Assembly (NCBI RefSeq): GCF_029667115.1
Contig: NZ_JARUIU010000010.1
Span: forward strand, 53,029 to 117,028
Direction of reading: 5' to 3'
Origin: Jeotgalibacillus sp. ET6
GTDB lineage: Bacteria > Bacillota > Bacilli > Bacillales > Jeotgalibacillaceae
DNA: 64,000 nt
The notes under the pieces were generated by a model. The model searched no databases. It was not told the origin of the DNA and saw nothing but the letters and a program-made list of their open reading frames with translations. The translations under genes were made by a program, and so were the position numbers. Below are positions 24,381-33,590 of this stretch, in pieces; the stretch's first letter is position 1; every line of letters starts with the position of its first letter.

Positions 24381-26027
24381 TTATTCACTCCATTCATATA
24401 TCCGGGCCTCATATGGCTTTAACAGAATAGAAGGCTCTAAATGTATCTTCCCGTTTTCGCCTCTGTCATAATTCCCGATTACACAATGAACAGGTCTTCC
24501 AATACATCTTTCTTCAAATTTAAAGCGCTGTTCCTCCTCTGAATGATTCAACAAAACGAGCCATGTCTTTTTTTCGTATGATCGTGTGTAGACATAAAGA
24601 GTTTCGTATTTCAGGGACAGCTCTTCAAAATCCCCATATACCATTACGGGCTGTTCTTTTCGTAAGGCGATCAGCTGCTGGTAATAGTAAAATATCGAGT
24701 TAGGATCCTTCAATGCCTGTTTAACATTGATTTCATTCTTATTAGGGTTCACTTTCATCCATGGCGTGCCTGTTGTAAAACCAGCCTGCTCACTGTCATC
24801 CCACTGCATAGGCGTCCGGGAGTTGTCCCTGCTTAACAGAAGCAGACTTTCAAACACTTCCTGAGGATCCCTGCCTTTTTCAACCTCTTCCTTAAATTTA
24901 TTTTTCATGGCAATATCCTCGTAATCCTCAATGGAGTCAAACCGGACACCTGTCATCCCGATTTCTTCTCCCTGGTAGACATAAGGCATTCCGGGAAGTG
25001 TATGAAGCATTGTAGCCAGAAGCTTTGCTGATTCCACCCTGTATTCCTGGTCATTTCCATAACGGGTCACCTGACGGGTGTGGTCGTGATTGTTTAAAAA
25101 CTGAGAATTCCATCCTCTGCCATAAAGCCCGTCATACCAGTCCTGCTGGATCGCCTTATACTTAGGAAGATCCATTACAGGCATTTCATCTGCCACCTGA
25201 AAATGAAACAGAGTATTCAATTCATGCCGGCTTTCATCCACATATAATAAGCCTGTTTCAGGTGTAACGAATGGAATTTCTCCTACTGTCATCGTGTCAT
25301 AATCCTTCAGCACTTCCCGATTCATTTCCTGAAGATAGTCATGAATGCCGGGGTTGTCAGCAAGGTAGGATATATGATCGGGATCGTCTGCATCCGGGAA
25401 TCCCTCCTGCTTTGCGAGTAAATTAATGACATCCATCCGGAAGCCATCGATTCCCTTATCAAGCCAGGTCCGCATCATTCGATAGATCTCCTTGCGCACT
25501 TCTTCATTTTTCCAATTTAAATCCGGCTGCTCGACAGCAAACGAATGAAAATAGTACTGTTCCGTTGCGTCATCCCAGGTCCAGGGAGAGGGCTCAAAAT
25601 AAGATCGCCAATTATTCGGCTTTCCTCCATTTTTCGCATCCTTCCAAATATACCAGTCCCTTTTAGGGTTTGTTTTGGAGGACCTGGATTCGAGAAACCA
25701 CTCATGCTGATCAGATGTGTGATTTACTACAAGATCCAATATCACTTTCATATCTCTGCGATGAATTTCCTCCAGCAGTGTATCAAACGTTTCCATCGTA
25801 CCTGCCTGAGTCATTACCGCTTCATAATTTGAAATATCGTACCCGTTGTCACGATCCGGTGATTCATAAAATGGATTCAGCCAAATTACATCCACACCAA
25901 GCTTCTTTATGTAATCCAGCTTTTCTATTACCCCTTCAAGATCTCCAATTCCGTCGCCATCGCTGTCGTAGAAGCTCCGCCAGTAAACCTGGTAGACCAC
26001 TGCTTCTTTCCACCATACTTTATTCAT
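24381..26027 (-). CDS. malL: GH13 alpha-glucosidase / oligo-1,6-glucosidase
   Basis: A 548-residue cytoplasmic glycoside hydrolase of the oligo-1,6-glucosidase subfamily. All family signatures are present: DVIWLNPFYESP (subfamily region), DLVVNHTSDQH, GFRMDVIN with nucleophile Asp199, VGEIPF with acid/base Glu250, and NNHDHTR with Asp315. The segment QEGFPDAD matches the 1,6-glucosidase/trehalose-6-phosphate hydrolase-like loop (domain B and residue preference are not resolved by eye). AAAGGAG precedes the ATG. No sugar transporter or regulator lies beside it. The gene symbol is a best guess among close paralogues. Confidence 0.85.
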   Translation of the reverse strand: MNKVWWKEAVVYQVYWRSFYDSDGDGIGDLEGVIEKLDYIKKLGVDVIWLNPFYESPDRDNGYDISNYEAVMTQAGTMETFDTLLEEIHRRDMKVILDLVVNHTSDQHEWFLESRSSKTNPKRDWYIWKDAKNGGKPNNWRSYFEPSPWTWDDATEQYYFHSFAVEQPDLNWKNEEVRKEIYRMMRTWLDKGIDGFRMDVINLLAKQEGFPDADDPDHISYLADNPGIHDYLQEMNREVLKDYDTMTVGEIPFVTPETGLLYVDESRHELNTLFHFQVADEMPVMDLPKYKAIQQDWYDGLYGRGWNSQFLNNHDHTRQVTRYGNDQEYRVESAKLLATMLHTLPGMPYVYQGEEIGMTGVRFDSIEDYEDIAMKNKFKEEVEKGRDPQEVFESLLLLSRDNSRTPMQWDDSEQAGFTTGTPWMKVNPNKNEINVKQALKDPNSIFYYYQQLIALRKEQPVMVYGDFEELSLKYETLYVYTRSYEKKTWLVLLNHSEEEQRFKFEERCIGRPVHCVIGNYDRGENGKIHLEPSILLKPYEARIYEWSE

Positions 26028-26452
26028 GAAATACGACTCCTTTCTTATTCCTATTTTCTGTTAAAAATAAAGCATCTTATCCAACTTTACCTTCTTCTTT
26101 CATGCCTCAAACACTTGTGATTTTTACATCAGACAGCTCGATATGAAGTTTAACAAACCGGAAAGGCGTGGTTCGTGCAAACAAAAAGAGGCTGGGACAA
26201 AAAAGTGTCGCAGCCTCTTTGACCGGTTCGCTGCGCTTCAGGCGGACGCTTTCCGCAGGGACGGCGCTGAGCCTTTACAGGGCCTTGCCCTGTAAAGGCT
26301 CAGCTTGCCGTCATATCCTGCAGGAGTCACCACCTTCCGCTCCGCTCACCTCTTTATTCACAGTAGATACTGGGTCATTTACAAAGATTTTCGAGTTATA
26401 TCTCAGTCTCCTAAAAAATATACCTGAGCGGCGGATGCCGGGAAAAAGATTT
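26028..26452. other. Intergenic stretch with dispersed repeat copy 6
   Basis: No gene is supported in these 425 bases. Repeat copy 6 covers 26183-26380; the flanks are AT-rich. An open frame running through the repeat is a chance product of its composition. Confidence 0.7.
26183..26380. repeat. Dispersed intergenic repeat, copy 6
   Basis: Starts AAAAAGAGGCTGGGACA with a local hairpin to TGTCGCAGCCTCTTT, then GACCGGTTCGCTGCGCTTCAG, GACGCTTTCCGCAGGGACGG, and a perfect inner hairpin CTTTACAGGGC-CTT-GCCCTGTAAAG flanked by GCTGAGC/GCTCAGC, then CCGTCATATCCTGCAGGAG and CCACCTTCCGCTCCGCTCACC. It lies downstream of the minus-strand DUF1801 gene. Confidence 0.88.
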
Positions 26453-26821
26453 TTAACGCCAGAAGGTCGCACAGTCCGCCTTCTCCTGAATATTAAATTT
26501 AATTATTTTTTCCAATAATTCGTAATCCACCGGCTGGTTCCACTTTATACGAAATAACCATTTTGTTGAGCTGTAGCCTGCTTCTTCAATTAACTGGGCA
26601 AAATGCTTCATGGCTGCTTCTTCCGGTGCAAAGCTCATATGGTGCTTCGCTTTGTCTATGCCAATAATAAATGTACCATGATCAGTAAACATAGGCGTGT
26701 TCCACTTCATTTGCTGTTCAAGATGCGGAAATCGATTGGCAATCCAGGAGTAAATTTCATCTGCTTTGCTTCTATGTTCCAGGTTTTCAATCCCTGCTGT
26801 ATACTCCTCAAAGGCTTTCAT
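26453..26821 (-). CDS. DUF1801 / YdhG-like iron-chaperone family protein
   Basis: A 122-residue single-domain protein of the YdhG/YfhL-like DUF1801 fold (related to the frataxin-like Fra/YdhG group). Typical segments are SWIANRFPHLEQQMKWNTPMF, HMSFAPEEAAMKHF and GYSSTKWLFRIKW. B. subtilis YdhG (Fra) was described as an intracellular iron chaperone for Fe-S assembly, but many DUF1801 members lack experimental support. AAAAAGGAGG precedes the ATG. Monocistronic, with a dispersed repeat at its 3' end. Confidence 0.82.
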   Translation of the reverse strand: MKAFEEYTAGIENLEHRSKADEIYSWIANRFPHLEQQMKWNTPMFTDHGTFIIGIDKAKHHMSFAPEEAAMKHFAQLIEEAGYSSTKWLFRIKWNQPVDYELLEKIIKFNIQEKADCATFWR

Positions 26822-26907
26822 GCTTTACCTCCTTTTTGTAATAAATATAGATAATTTATTTAATTGTATCATGATCCTTGTCCCGGAAGGTTTTAAGTCA
26901 TATAAAT

Positions 26908-26949
26908 AAAAGGCCTGATGAAGGAAAGAATCCATTTCATCAGACCTTT
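26908..26949 (-). terminator. Terminator of the luciferase-like oxidoreductase gene
   Basis: AAAGG-C-CTGATGAA pairs with TTCATCAG-A-CCTTT; on the minus strand the stem is followed by TTTTATTTAT. Confidence 0.8.
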
Positions 26950-27009
26950 CTTTATTCCGTCATCTCAGAGGAAACATTATATCAGTCCCGTTATGGTTTA
27001 ACTTTGTGA

Positions 27010-28011
27010 CTACAGCATTCTTTTTGCAATACGTTCAAAAGATTTAAATTTATCCTGAAAATCGTATGCAATGGTGGTCAGCATCACTTCATTCGTCTGG
27101 TATTCTTCGCTGATCCGGTGAATTTCCTTCTCTACATGATCGATGTCTCCCACGATCATCCGGTTCCGGTTTTGAAGGATCCGCGCCTGTTCATAAGAAG
27201 TATAGGAATAGTTCTGTGCTTTTTCAGGACTCGGGGTGCCTTTAGATGGCATACCCTGTTCTAGCATAATCATGGATAAATCCAGACTTGATACGATGCG
27301 CTCAGCATCTTCCATTGTCTCACCGCAAACTGTGAAAACCGACACATTATTCTGCGGTTTTTGATAATAAGCTGAAGGAGTAAAATTACGCAGATAGTGG
27401 TTCATATACTGCGGACCTCCTTCCCCATTAATAAACAGAGCAAATGTGTAAGGAAGTCCTTTTTGAGCAGCAGTTAAAGCAGAGGACGGACTCGACCCGA
27501 GCACCCATACGTTTGGCGTTGTCTGCGTAACAGGAGTCGCTTTTAACCCGTAGTAAGGGTGTTCCTTCGGAAGGTCATCATGCAAATAGTGCAGGAGTTC
27601 ATCGATTTGCTCAGGATACCTTTGCACATCCCTTGGCTTACCCTCCCCAAGAGCATAGGAAGCACGGGGCATGCCGCCTGGCGCCCGTCCGATTCCTGCA
27701 TCAATCCTCCCGGGTGCGAGTCCAGCCAGTACTTTGAAATTTTCCGCTACTTTATACGCACTGTAATGCGGGAGCATCACCCCTCCAGATCCAAGAAGAA
27801 TGCGATCTGTTTTAGCAGCCAAATGGGAAATCAGTATTTCAGGCGATGAGCCTGCAAGTGTAGCAGCATCATGATGCTCCGAAACCCAGAACCGGTGAAA
27901 TCCCCATTCATCTGCCCGCTGAGCCAGCTCTATCGTTTGTCTCAGTCCTTCTTCTGCGGTACTTCCCTCAGATATTGCAGACTGATCCAGTATACTCAAA
28001 TTAATAGTCAT
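27010..28011 (-). CDS. LLM-class flavin-dependent oxidoreductase
   Basis: A 333-residue TIM-barrel protein of the bacterial luciferase-like monooxygenase family, group with B. subtilis YwcH/YceB. Signature segments are LSILDQSAISEGSTAEEGLRQT, WGFHRFWVSEHHDAATLAGSSPEI, VMLPHYSAYKVAENFKVL and GRIDAGIGRAPGG. Uses reduced flavin; the substrate is not known. The ATG at 28011 follows AAAGGAG by eight bases; a GTG three codons earlier lies inside that site. Convergent or co-directional neighbours give no clue to the pathway. Confidence 0.88.
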   Translation of the reverse strand: MTINLSILDQSAISEGSTAEEGLRQTIELAQRADEWGFHRFWVSEHHDAATLAGSSPEILISHLAAKTDRILLGSGGVMLPHYSAYKVAENFKVLAGLAPGRIDAGIGRAPGGMPRASYALGEGKPRDVQRYPEQIDELLHYLHDDLPKEHPYYGLKATPVTQTTPNVWVLGSSPSSALTAAQKGLPYTFALFINGEGGPQYMNHYLRNFTPSAYYQKPQNNVSVFTVCGETMEDAERIVSSLDLSMIMLEQGMPSKGTPSPEKAQNYSYTSYEQARILQNRNRMIVGDIDHVEKEIHRISEEYQTNEVMLTTIAYDFQDKFKSFERIAKRML

Positions 28012-28363
28012 ATCCTTCACTCCTTTATAAAGGTATTATTCTAAACAACCAAAGAAAAGTCGAATCATGTGCCTGTATACGAGTCAGACTGAATATTTCC
28101 CATTCCTTTGATAGTTGTTAACAGAAAAAAGAGCCTGGGACAAAAGTGTCTCAAGCTCTACGACCGGTTCACTTCGCTTCAGGCAGACGCTTTCCGCAGG
28201 GACGGCGCTGAGCCCTCCACAAGGCTTCGCCTTGCGGGGTCTCAGCTTGCCGTCATATCCTGCAGGAGTCGCCACCTTCCGCTCCGCTCACCAGTTACTA
28301 TCAATAAATAAATATTCATTTTTTAAATTTTTCGAGTTTTGTCCCAGCCTCTTTAAATGGCAG
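28012..28363. other. Intergenic stretch with dispersed repeat copy 7
   Basis: The 352-base gap between htpX and the luciferase-like gene is filled mainly by repeat copy 7 (28124-28356); no gene is supported. Confidence 0.7.
28124..28356. repeat. Dispersed intergenic repeat, copy 7 (most complete)
   Basis: Left end: GAGCCTGGGACAAAA with local partner TGTCTCAAGCTC (a terminator-like hairpin). Core: GACCGGTTCACTTCGCTTCAG, GACGCTTTCCGCAGGGACGG, inner hairpin CAAGGC-TTC-GCCTTG flanked by GCTGAGCC/GTCTCAGC, CCGTCATATCCTGCAGGAG. Right end: GAGTTTTGTCCCAGCCTCTTT, which can pair with the left end over about 15 bases, so two folds compete. It follows the htpX stop by eight bases. Confidence 0.9.
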
Positions 28364-29275
28364 TTATCTTCTTTCCAATCTGGCAATTCGATCATCTAGG
28401 TCAGGGTGAGTTGAGAAAAGCTTCAACCCGCCTTTCCCACTGATTTTCATCGTTTGAACAGCGGTATCATCTGTGTGATCTTTTACCTGTGCACGGTCTG
28501 CATACGCTTTAAGTGAACGAAGAGCATGAGCCATTTTGTCGTTTCCTGCAAGGTCTCCGCCGCCTCTGTCTGCATGGTACTCACGATGGCGCGAGTATGC
28601 ACTGACAACAAGGCTTCCGAGAATGGAAAATAGGATTTGGAATACAATAACGGCTGCAAATTGAACAATCCATGCCAGTTCTTCACGAACAAGGCGTGAA
28701 ACAAGGATCGCTACAATTCTGGAGAAAAACACGACAAATGTATTCACCACACCTTGAAGCAATGTCATTGTGACCATATCACCGTTAGCTACGTGGGCGA
28801 CTTCGTGAGCGATAACACCTTCGACAGCATCATCATCCATATTGTTTAACAGACCCTGTGAAACTGCGACTAATGATTTCTTTTTAGAAGGCCCTGTAGC
28901 AAAAGCATTTACTTCAGGTGAAGCATAAATACCGACCTCCGGCATGTGCGTTAAACCGGCAGCACGTGATAAACGGTGCACCTTTTCAACAATGTCTCTT
29001 TCCTGAGCAGAAAGCGTACCATCCGGATCCAGTACTTTAACCTTCATCATTTTTTTCGCAATCCAGCGGGACATGGCAAGTGAAATAAATGAACCTGCAA
29101 AGCCGACAATTAAGCTGAATACACCAATTGCGATAAAATTAATTCCAATGCTGTTTGAGCTTGTTTCAAATGACGTTCCGATGCCAGTGAAATTGGCAAT
29201 GAGCGTCCACACCACGAAAATCGTAATCATAACGAGGATATTTGTTGCTAAAAGAAGTAATGTCCTTTTTCCCAT
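28364..29275 (-). CDS. htpX: Zinc metalloprotease HtpX
   Basis: A 303-residue M48-family membrane protease acting in inner-membrane protein quality control. Two N-terminal membrane helices (about 6-26 and 36-56), the catalytic HEVAH (His157, Glu158, His161), two hydrophobic segments after it (about 175-215), and the third zinc ligand region [19 protein letters not shown] with the EYHAD Glu. The C-terminal [13 protein letters not shown] is characteristic of HtpX. Start ATG follows GGAGGCG. Length is normal. Monocistronic. Confidence 0.96.
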   Translation of the reverse strand: MGKRTLLLLATNILVMITIFVVWTLIANFTGIGTSFETSSNSIGINFIAIGVFSLIVGFAGSFISLAMSRWIAKKMMKVKVLDPDGTLSAQERDIVEKVHRLSRAAGLTHMPEVGIYASPEVNAFATGPSKKKSLVAVSQGLLNNMDDDAVEGVIAHEVAHVANGDMVTMTLLQGVVNTFVVFFSRIVAILVSRLVREELAWIVQFAAVIVFQILFSILGSLVVSAYSRHREYHADRGGGDLAGNDKMAHALRSLKAYADRAQVKDHTDDTAVQTMKISGKGGLKLFSTHPDLDDRIARLERR

Positions 29276-29447
29276 TTATACGCCTCCATTTAAATAGTTT
29301 CTACGCTTATTTTATCATGTTTAAAGAAAAAAAGAGAATGAGAAGTCTGTATAACTCCCATTCCCCCAATCTATTATTCGCAATTTCGACAAATATAGAC
29401 GATTGGAAGCCGGCCTATTTTCTCTGTGAAGTCTTTACATAATATAT

Positions 29448-30536
29448 TTATAAACGTTTCGCTGAAATTCCTGCCGGGATCCATTTTTGAACACTGCGAT
29501 ACATTCTCCCATTTAAATAAAAGAAATAACTCACCGCTCCGCTTGAGCGTATCATCTTTCTTGCAAGCTGCCTTACACTTTTTTGTTTATTTACTTTGTC
29601 ATCTGAAAGATAAACTCCAAGCAGTCCCCGGTTTATAAGCTGGTGAAATCGTCTGTGAGGAAGTTCATTTGTATGCCGGTCTGCTTCTTCAACAAAATGC
29701 TGAAGACGATCAAACAATGACTGATGATCCGGGTAGTAGAAACAGAAGTTTAAATCTCCCTCTTCTAAGTCTTCCTCCTGGTCAATTAAATAATCAAGTA
29801 GGATGTGCAGGCCTTGTATGTAAGGAAAATAGCTGTTCCGGATCGCTGTGGAAAAGGAAGGCTTAAAGTCTTTGCGAAATGCATAGGACACTAAGCAAAA
29901 GATTCCAAGAGTCGAACCCGTACAGGCGGAAAACTCGTACCATTGCATCTGGGGAAACTGTTCTGTATGACCCTCAAACCAACTTTTAAGACGCTGTTCT
30001 CTTTCACTCACATCAACATGCTTATGAATCTGAAGATCACAATAGTACCTGGACAACTCAAGCAGCTGGGGTTTAATTTGCTCATATGTGCTTAACTTGC
30101 TGAGCACATCCTGACACGTTAAGACCAGTGCTCCAAGATAGCCTCCATCATCCTGCTGTTCACGGCAGCGGTAATAATTTCGCAGCGGTGCACCTGCTGT
30201 CAACGCATCTTCCATCGCCTCATGCAGACAGGAAAAATCCTCAGGATCAAGTGATGTGCTGCGATCGCATAGATTATCAAGATAATCACTGATCGTTTGA
30301 TACGCTACGATAAAACGAATGGCTTCTTCTCTGTCTCCGAGTGCCAGCAGCGCCATAATTCCCCCGCCTTCGCAGTGAAAGGCTTTTTGTTCAAGACTGT
30401 CCATTGCCTGTTTTCGAAGCTCCTGGTTTGGAATTCGACTCGCCTGATCTTTCCAGCCATTCAATTGAATGTGAACGGCCGGGAAAACTTTTCGATACAC
30501 TTGATTCATTAAAAAGAACGGTTCTGCAGGCACCAC
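29448..30536 (-). CDS. ytpB: Tetraprenyl-beta-curcumene synthase family protein (YtpB, DUF2600)
   Basis: A 362-residue DUF2600 protein. In B. subtilis YtpB makes tetraprenyl-beta-curcumene, the sesquarterpene precursor, from a C35 prenyl diphosphate. The aspartate-rich QTISDYLDNLCDR segment is the likely metal-diphosphate site; FHCEGGGIMALLA and GLHILLDYLIDQEED are other conserved helices. Start at GTG 30536 chosen since AGGTGA lies five bases before it; a GTG three codons upstream is inside the site. It follows ytpA by 15 bases, the same operon pair as in B. subtilis. Confidence 0.88.
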   Translation of the reverse strand: MVPAEPFFLMNQVYRKVFPAVHIQLNGWKDQASRIPNQELRKQAMDSLEQKAFHCEGGGIMALLALGDREEAIRFIVAYQTISDYLDNLCDRSTSLDPEDFSCLHEAMEDALTAGAPLRNYYRCREQQDDGGYLGALVLTCQDVLSKLSTYEQIKPQLLELSRYYCDLQIHKHVDVSEREQRLKSWFEGHTEQFPQMQWYEFSACTGSTLGIFCLVSYAFRKDFKPSFSTAIRNSYFPYIQGLHILLDYLIDQEEDLEEGDLNFCFYYPDHQSLFDRLQHFVEEADRHTNELPHRRFHQLINRGLLGVYLSDDKVNKQKSVRQLARKMIRSSGAVSYFFYLNGRMYRSVQKWIPAGISAKRL

Positions 30537-30551
30537 TTCAATCACCTCTTC

Positions 30552-31355
30552 TTAAACATCATATCCAATATTGCGAAGTCTGTTTCGTGTAAAGGATTCT
30601 GTATAAGCAAAAATTTCATCTCTTTCAGGTTCATTATAAAGTTCATGATAACATTGCGGCCACTCTTTGTAATGCATTTCCAGCAAATCCATATCCCGGA
30701 ACCATTTTTTTGCGACTGCCGTTTCGACTAAATAATCTTCCCCTCCCTGCATCAGAAGAATGGGAATCTGAGGAAAAGAGCTGTTTTCAAGCGGCACCTG
30801 CTTCATCGCCATCAGCAATTCCCGGTACCAGCGCACCGACACGCGGTTCACATAAATAGGATCTTCCTTATCCAAATCGATAATTTCCTGATTTCTGGTC
30901 GCTTTATCTATCGGAAAATCAAAATTGAATTTGTGTTCCGGCGCCACTTTATTTAATCCACCTGAGAGTAAATGACTGACTTTTGATGGGGTGTGCTTTA
31001 GTGCAAATGTAGGGGAAGATAAAATGAGCCCCGCCGTTTCTACATGCAGCTGCTGAAGAAGGCGGACAGCAATCAGCCCGCCCATTCCATGCCCCAGAAT
31101 AAAAACGGGCAAATCAAATTGATAAGATGCTTCAAGCCATCGTCTTACTTCTTCTATATATTGATTAAAAGAGTCAATATGACCCCTTGCTGTTCGCTTA
31201 GCCATACCCTGTCCCGGCAAATCGCCCATGATGACATGGTAGCCTTTTGATCGCCACATTTCAATGAGCCAGCCGTATCTGGCATGATGCTCAAGTTCAC
31301 CGTGTATGATCACGATCACTCCTTGAGCAATTTCGTCTGTTTCCCATTTCCACAT
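30552..31355 (-). CDS. ytpA: YtpA-like lysophospholipase family protein with nucleophile replaced by Gly
   Basis: A 267-residue alpha/beta-hydrolase. B. subtilis YtpA is a phospholipase thought to make the lysophospholipid antibiotic bacilysocin. The N-terminus WKWETDEIAQGVIVIIHGELEHHARY and later LMQGGEDYLVE (acid Asp) and CYHELYNEPERDEIF (catalytic His) are conserved, but the nucleophile elbow reads GHGMGG (89-93 region) where a serine is expected (GHSMGG); the codon is GGA. The protein may be inactive, or use another residue. The gene is intact and in the conserved ytpA-ytpB order. Confidence 0.88.
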   Translation of the reverse strand: MWKWETDEIAQGVIVIIHGELEHHARYGWLIEMWRSKGYHVIMGDLPGQGMAKRTARGHIDSFNQYIEEVRRWLEASYQFDLPVFILGHGMGGLIAVRLLQQLHVETAGLILSSPTFALKHTPSKVSHLLSGGLNKVAPEHKFNFDFPIDKATRNQEIIDLDKEDPIYVNRVSVRWYRELLMAMKQVPLENSSFPQIPILLMQGGEDYLVETAVAKKWFRDMDLLEMHYKEWPQCYHELYNEPERDEIFAYTESFTRNRLRNIGYDV

Positions 31356-31523
31356 GGAGTATTCCCCCTTGCCTGCTTGTCTTCTGGCACGCTGCTAAAC
31401 TTGCATAAGCTTACAAAACCGGCTTCAATTCATTCAAGCCTCAAGCCTTTGCACACACATATATAAACATATTGTGATAAAATACACTATACCATATATT
31501 CTATACATAGAAGGAGCAATATC

Positions 31524-32054
31524 ATGATCCTGCCGTATAAAGACCATTATCCATTGATTGATCCTTCCGCCTACATTGCGGGAAATGCTACAGTCTCTGG
31601 AGATGTGACAATCGGGGCACACTCAAGTGTCTGGTTTGGCACAACCATCCGTGGAGATGTTTCACCCACTGTTATTGGAAAAAAAGTAAACATTCAAGAT
31701 CACTCCATCCTCCATCAAAGTCCCAACACTCCGCTTATTCTTGAAGATGAAGTCACCATTGGCCATCAGGTCATCCTGCACAGCTGCACAATTAAAAAGA
31801 AAGCCCTCATCGGAATGGGCTCCATTATTTTAGACGGAGCGGAAATCGGTGAAGGGGCTTTTATTGGAGCAGGAAGTCTGGTATCACAAGGCAAAAAAAT
31901 TCCTCCTAACACGCTGGCATTTGGACGTCCCGCTAAAGTGGTGCGCAAATTAACACCAGAAGATATAGAGGACATGGAACGAATCAGCCGCGAATATGCT
32001 GAAAAAGCGGTCCTGTATAAAGAGGAAGAAGAAAAACAAAGAAAAAAACGATAG
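31524..32054 (+). CDS. ytoA: Gamma carbonic anhydrase family protein (YtoA)
   Basis: A 176-residue left-handed beta-helix protein made of hexapeptide repeats (for example VTIGAHSSVWFGTTIRGDV, VNIQDHSILHQ, VTIGHQVILHSCTI). The three zinc-ligand histidines of the gamma carbonic anhydrase/PaaY/YrdA group are visible in IQDHS, IGHQ and LHSC. A C-terminal charged helix (EDMERISREYAEKAVLYKEEEEKQRKKR) follows. Some family members hydrate CO2, others act as thioesterases; activity here is unproven. GAAGGAG precedes the ATG. Adjacent antiporter gene begins 21 bases later, likely co-transcribed. Confidence 0.9.
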   Translation: MILPYKDHYPLIDPSAYIAGNATVSGDVTIGAHSSVWFGTTIRGDVSPTVIGKKVNIQDHSILHQSPNTPLILEDEVTIGHQVILHSCTIKKKALIGMGSIILDGAEIGEGAFIGAGSLVSQGKKIPPNTLAFGRPAKVVRKLTPEDIEDMERISREYAEKAVLYKEEEEKQRKKR

Positions 32055-32075
32055 GGTTTTACTAGGGGGAATACC

Positions 32076-33563
32076 ATGTTTATAGAGTCATTTGGAATTG
32101 ATTCATTTGTTCTGTTAGGGGGGCTCTTGCTTATTTGCGGGGTCATTGTGGCAAAGTTCTCCAACAAACTCGGATTACCTTCGCTGGTCCTGTTTATTCT
32201 GGTCGGCATGATTATTGGCAGTGACGGGCTAGGGATTGTTTATTTTGATAATATGAATATCGCACAGCTGATTGGCGTCATGGCCCTGATTATTATTTTG
32301 TTTGAAGGCGGGATGCAGACGAAGTGGGCGACAGTCCGTTCTGTTGCTCTCCCCTCTTTATCACTTGCCACTTTTGGTGTTTTGATCACATCAGGAATTG
32401 TAGGATATATTGCGTTTCTCCTCTTTGATGTTACCCTTCTTGAAGGTCTTCTGTTCGGGGCAATTGTCGGATCAACAGATGCGGCAGCCGTTTTTGCAGT
32501 ATTAAAAGAACGAAATATTAAAGCGAAAATGGGTGCAACGCTTGAAGCTGAATCAGGTACGAATGACCCGATGGCTGTTTTTTTGACTCTAGCTTTTATT
32601 GAGTTAATCACAATTGAGGGAAGTTCTATCTGGGGAATGATCCCTTCTTTCTTCTGGCAAATGGGAATTGGGCTTATTTTCGGCTTAATTCTTGGTAAAA
32701 TCGCCTCAGTTTCTATCAATCGCATAAAGCTGGACTCGAGTGGACTTTATCCTATTTTTTCTCTTGCCTTTGCTCTCCTATCTTATAGTGTAACGCAGGT
32801 TGCAGGAGGGAGCGGATTTTTAGCAGTTTATGTAGCCGCTCTGGTCATCGGAAACTCAGAACTGACCTACCGTTATTCCATTTTTCAGTTTAACGAAGGA
32901 TTTGCGTGGATGTCTCAAATTCTGATGTTTATTATCCTTGGTCTTCTGGTCTTCCCTGCACAAGTTTTTACAATGAACATCATCTTAAATGGATTGCTTC
33001 TATCCTTCGTGCTCATTTTCGTCGCAAGGCCGATTGCCGTTTACTTATCCACGATCGGGATGAAGTATTCCAACAAAGAGAAGTTGTTTATTTCCTGGGC
33101 TGGCTTGAGAGGTGCTGTGCCGATCGTGCTTGCAACCTTTCCTATTGTAGCGGGGATTGAAAAAGGACAGCTATTTTTCAACGTCGTCTTTTTTATCGTA
33201 CTGACTTCTACATTGCTTCAAGGTTCGACGATCTCTTACGTGGCCAAAAAGCTGAAGCTGACCGGGCCGAAAAAAGATACTCCTCACCATTCGATCGAAC
33301 TGATCTCTATTGGCAAAGCAAATGCAGAAATGGTTCAATTTCAAACCAATAAAGATCTTGCGTTAGTAGGAAAAAAACTTCACGAACTTGATCTGCCAAA
33401 TGAAGTCACCATCAGCGCGATGGTTCGGGATGAAGAGCTTATTACGCCATATGGCGAAACCGAAATACTTGCAGGGGACTTCCTCTATATTCTCGTTGCA
33501 AGCAAGCACAAAGAAAAAGTACGTAAAATGATGGAAACCAAAAAGAAGCCTGGGACCGCATAA
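32076..33563 (+). CDS. CPA1-type potassium/proton antiporter (NhaP2/CvrA-like)
   Basis: A 495-residue transporter with about 12 membrane helices (residues 8-395) and a cytoplasmic RCK_C/TrkA-C domain (about 405-480). The ion-binding pair is in LEAESGTNDPMAVF (Asn-Asp), and SWAGLRGAVPIVLA contains the conserved Arg-rich helix. This layout matches NhaP2-type K+/H+ or Na+/H+ antiporters. The RCK_C domain usually senses a nucleotide or cyclic di-AMP in Firmicutes (inference). Start follows AGGGGG. Second gene after ytoA. Confidence 0.88.
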   Translation: MFIESFGIDSFVLLGGLLLICGVIVAKFSNKLGLPSLVLFILVGMIIGSDGLGIVYFDNMNIAQLIGVMALIIILFEGGMQTKWATVRSVALPSLSLATFGVLITSGIVGYIAFLLFDVTLLEGLLFGAIVGSTDAAAVFAVLKERNIKAKMGATLEAESGTNDPMAVFLTLAFIELITIEGSSIWGMIPSFFWQMGIGLIFGLILGKIASVSINRIKLDSSGLYPIFSLAFALLSYSVTQVAGGSGFLAVYVAALVIGNSELTYRYSIFQFNEGFAWMSQILMFIILGLLVFPAQVFTMNIILNGLLLSFVLIFVARPIAVYLSTIGMKYSNKEKLFISWAGLRGAVPIVLATFPIVAGIEKGQLFFNVVFFIVLTSTLLQGSTISYVAKKLKLTGPKKDTPHHSIELISIGKANAEMVQFQTNKDLALVGKKLHELDLPNEVTISAMVRDEELITPYGETEILAGDFLYILVASKHKEKVRKMMETKKKPGTA

Positions 33564-33590
33564 GCGGAACTCAGGCATTTTATTTTGCAA
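33546..33590 (+). terminator. Terminator of the antiporter gene
   Basis: AGCCTGGGA with CGC pairs with GCG and CAGGCATT around ATAA, overlapping the end of the antiporter gene; TTTTATTTT follows. The arms resemble the terminator end of the dispersed repeat. It also covers the 3' end of topB on the other strand. Confidence 0.65.

Noticed and set aside
26168..26518. Open frame of 116 codons running through a dispersed repeat
   Set aside because: It lies in the GC-rich repeat sequence, has no ribosome binding site and overlaps the real DUF1801 gene; similar frames occur in the other copies of the repeat.
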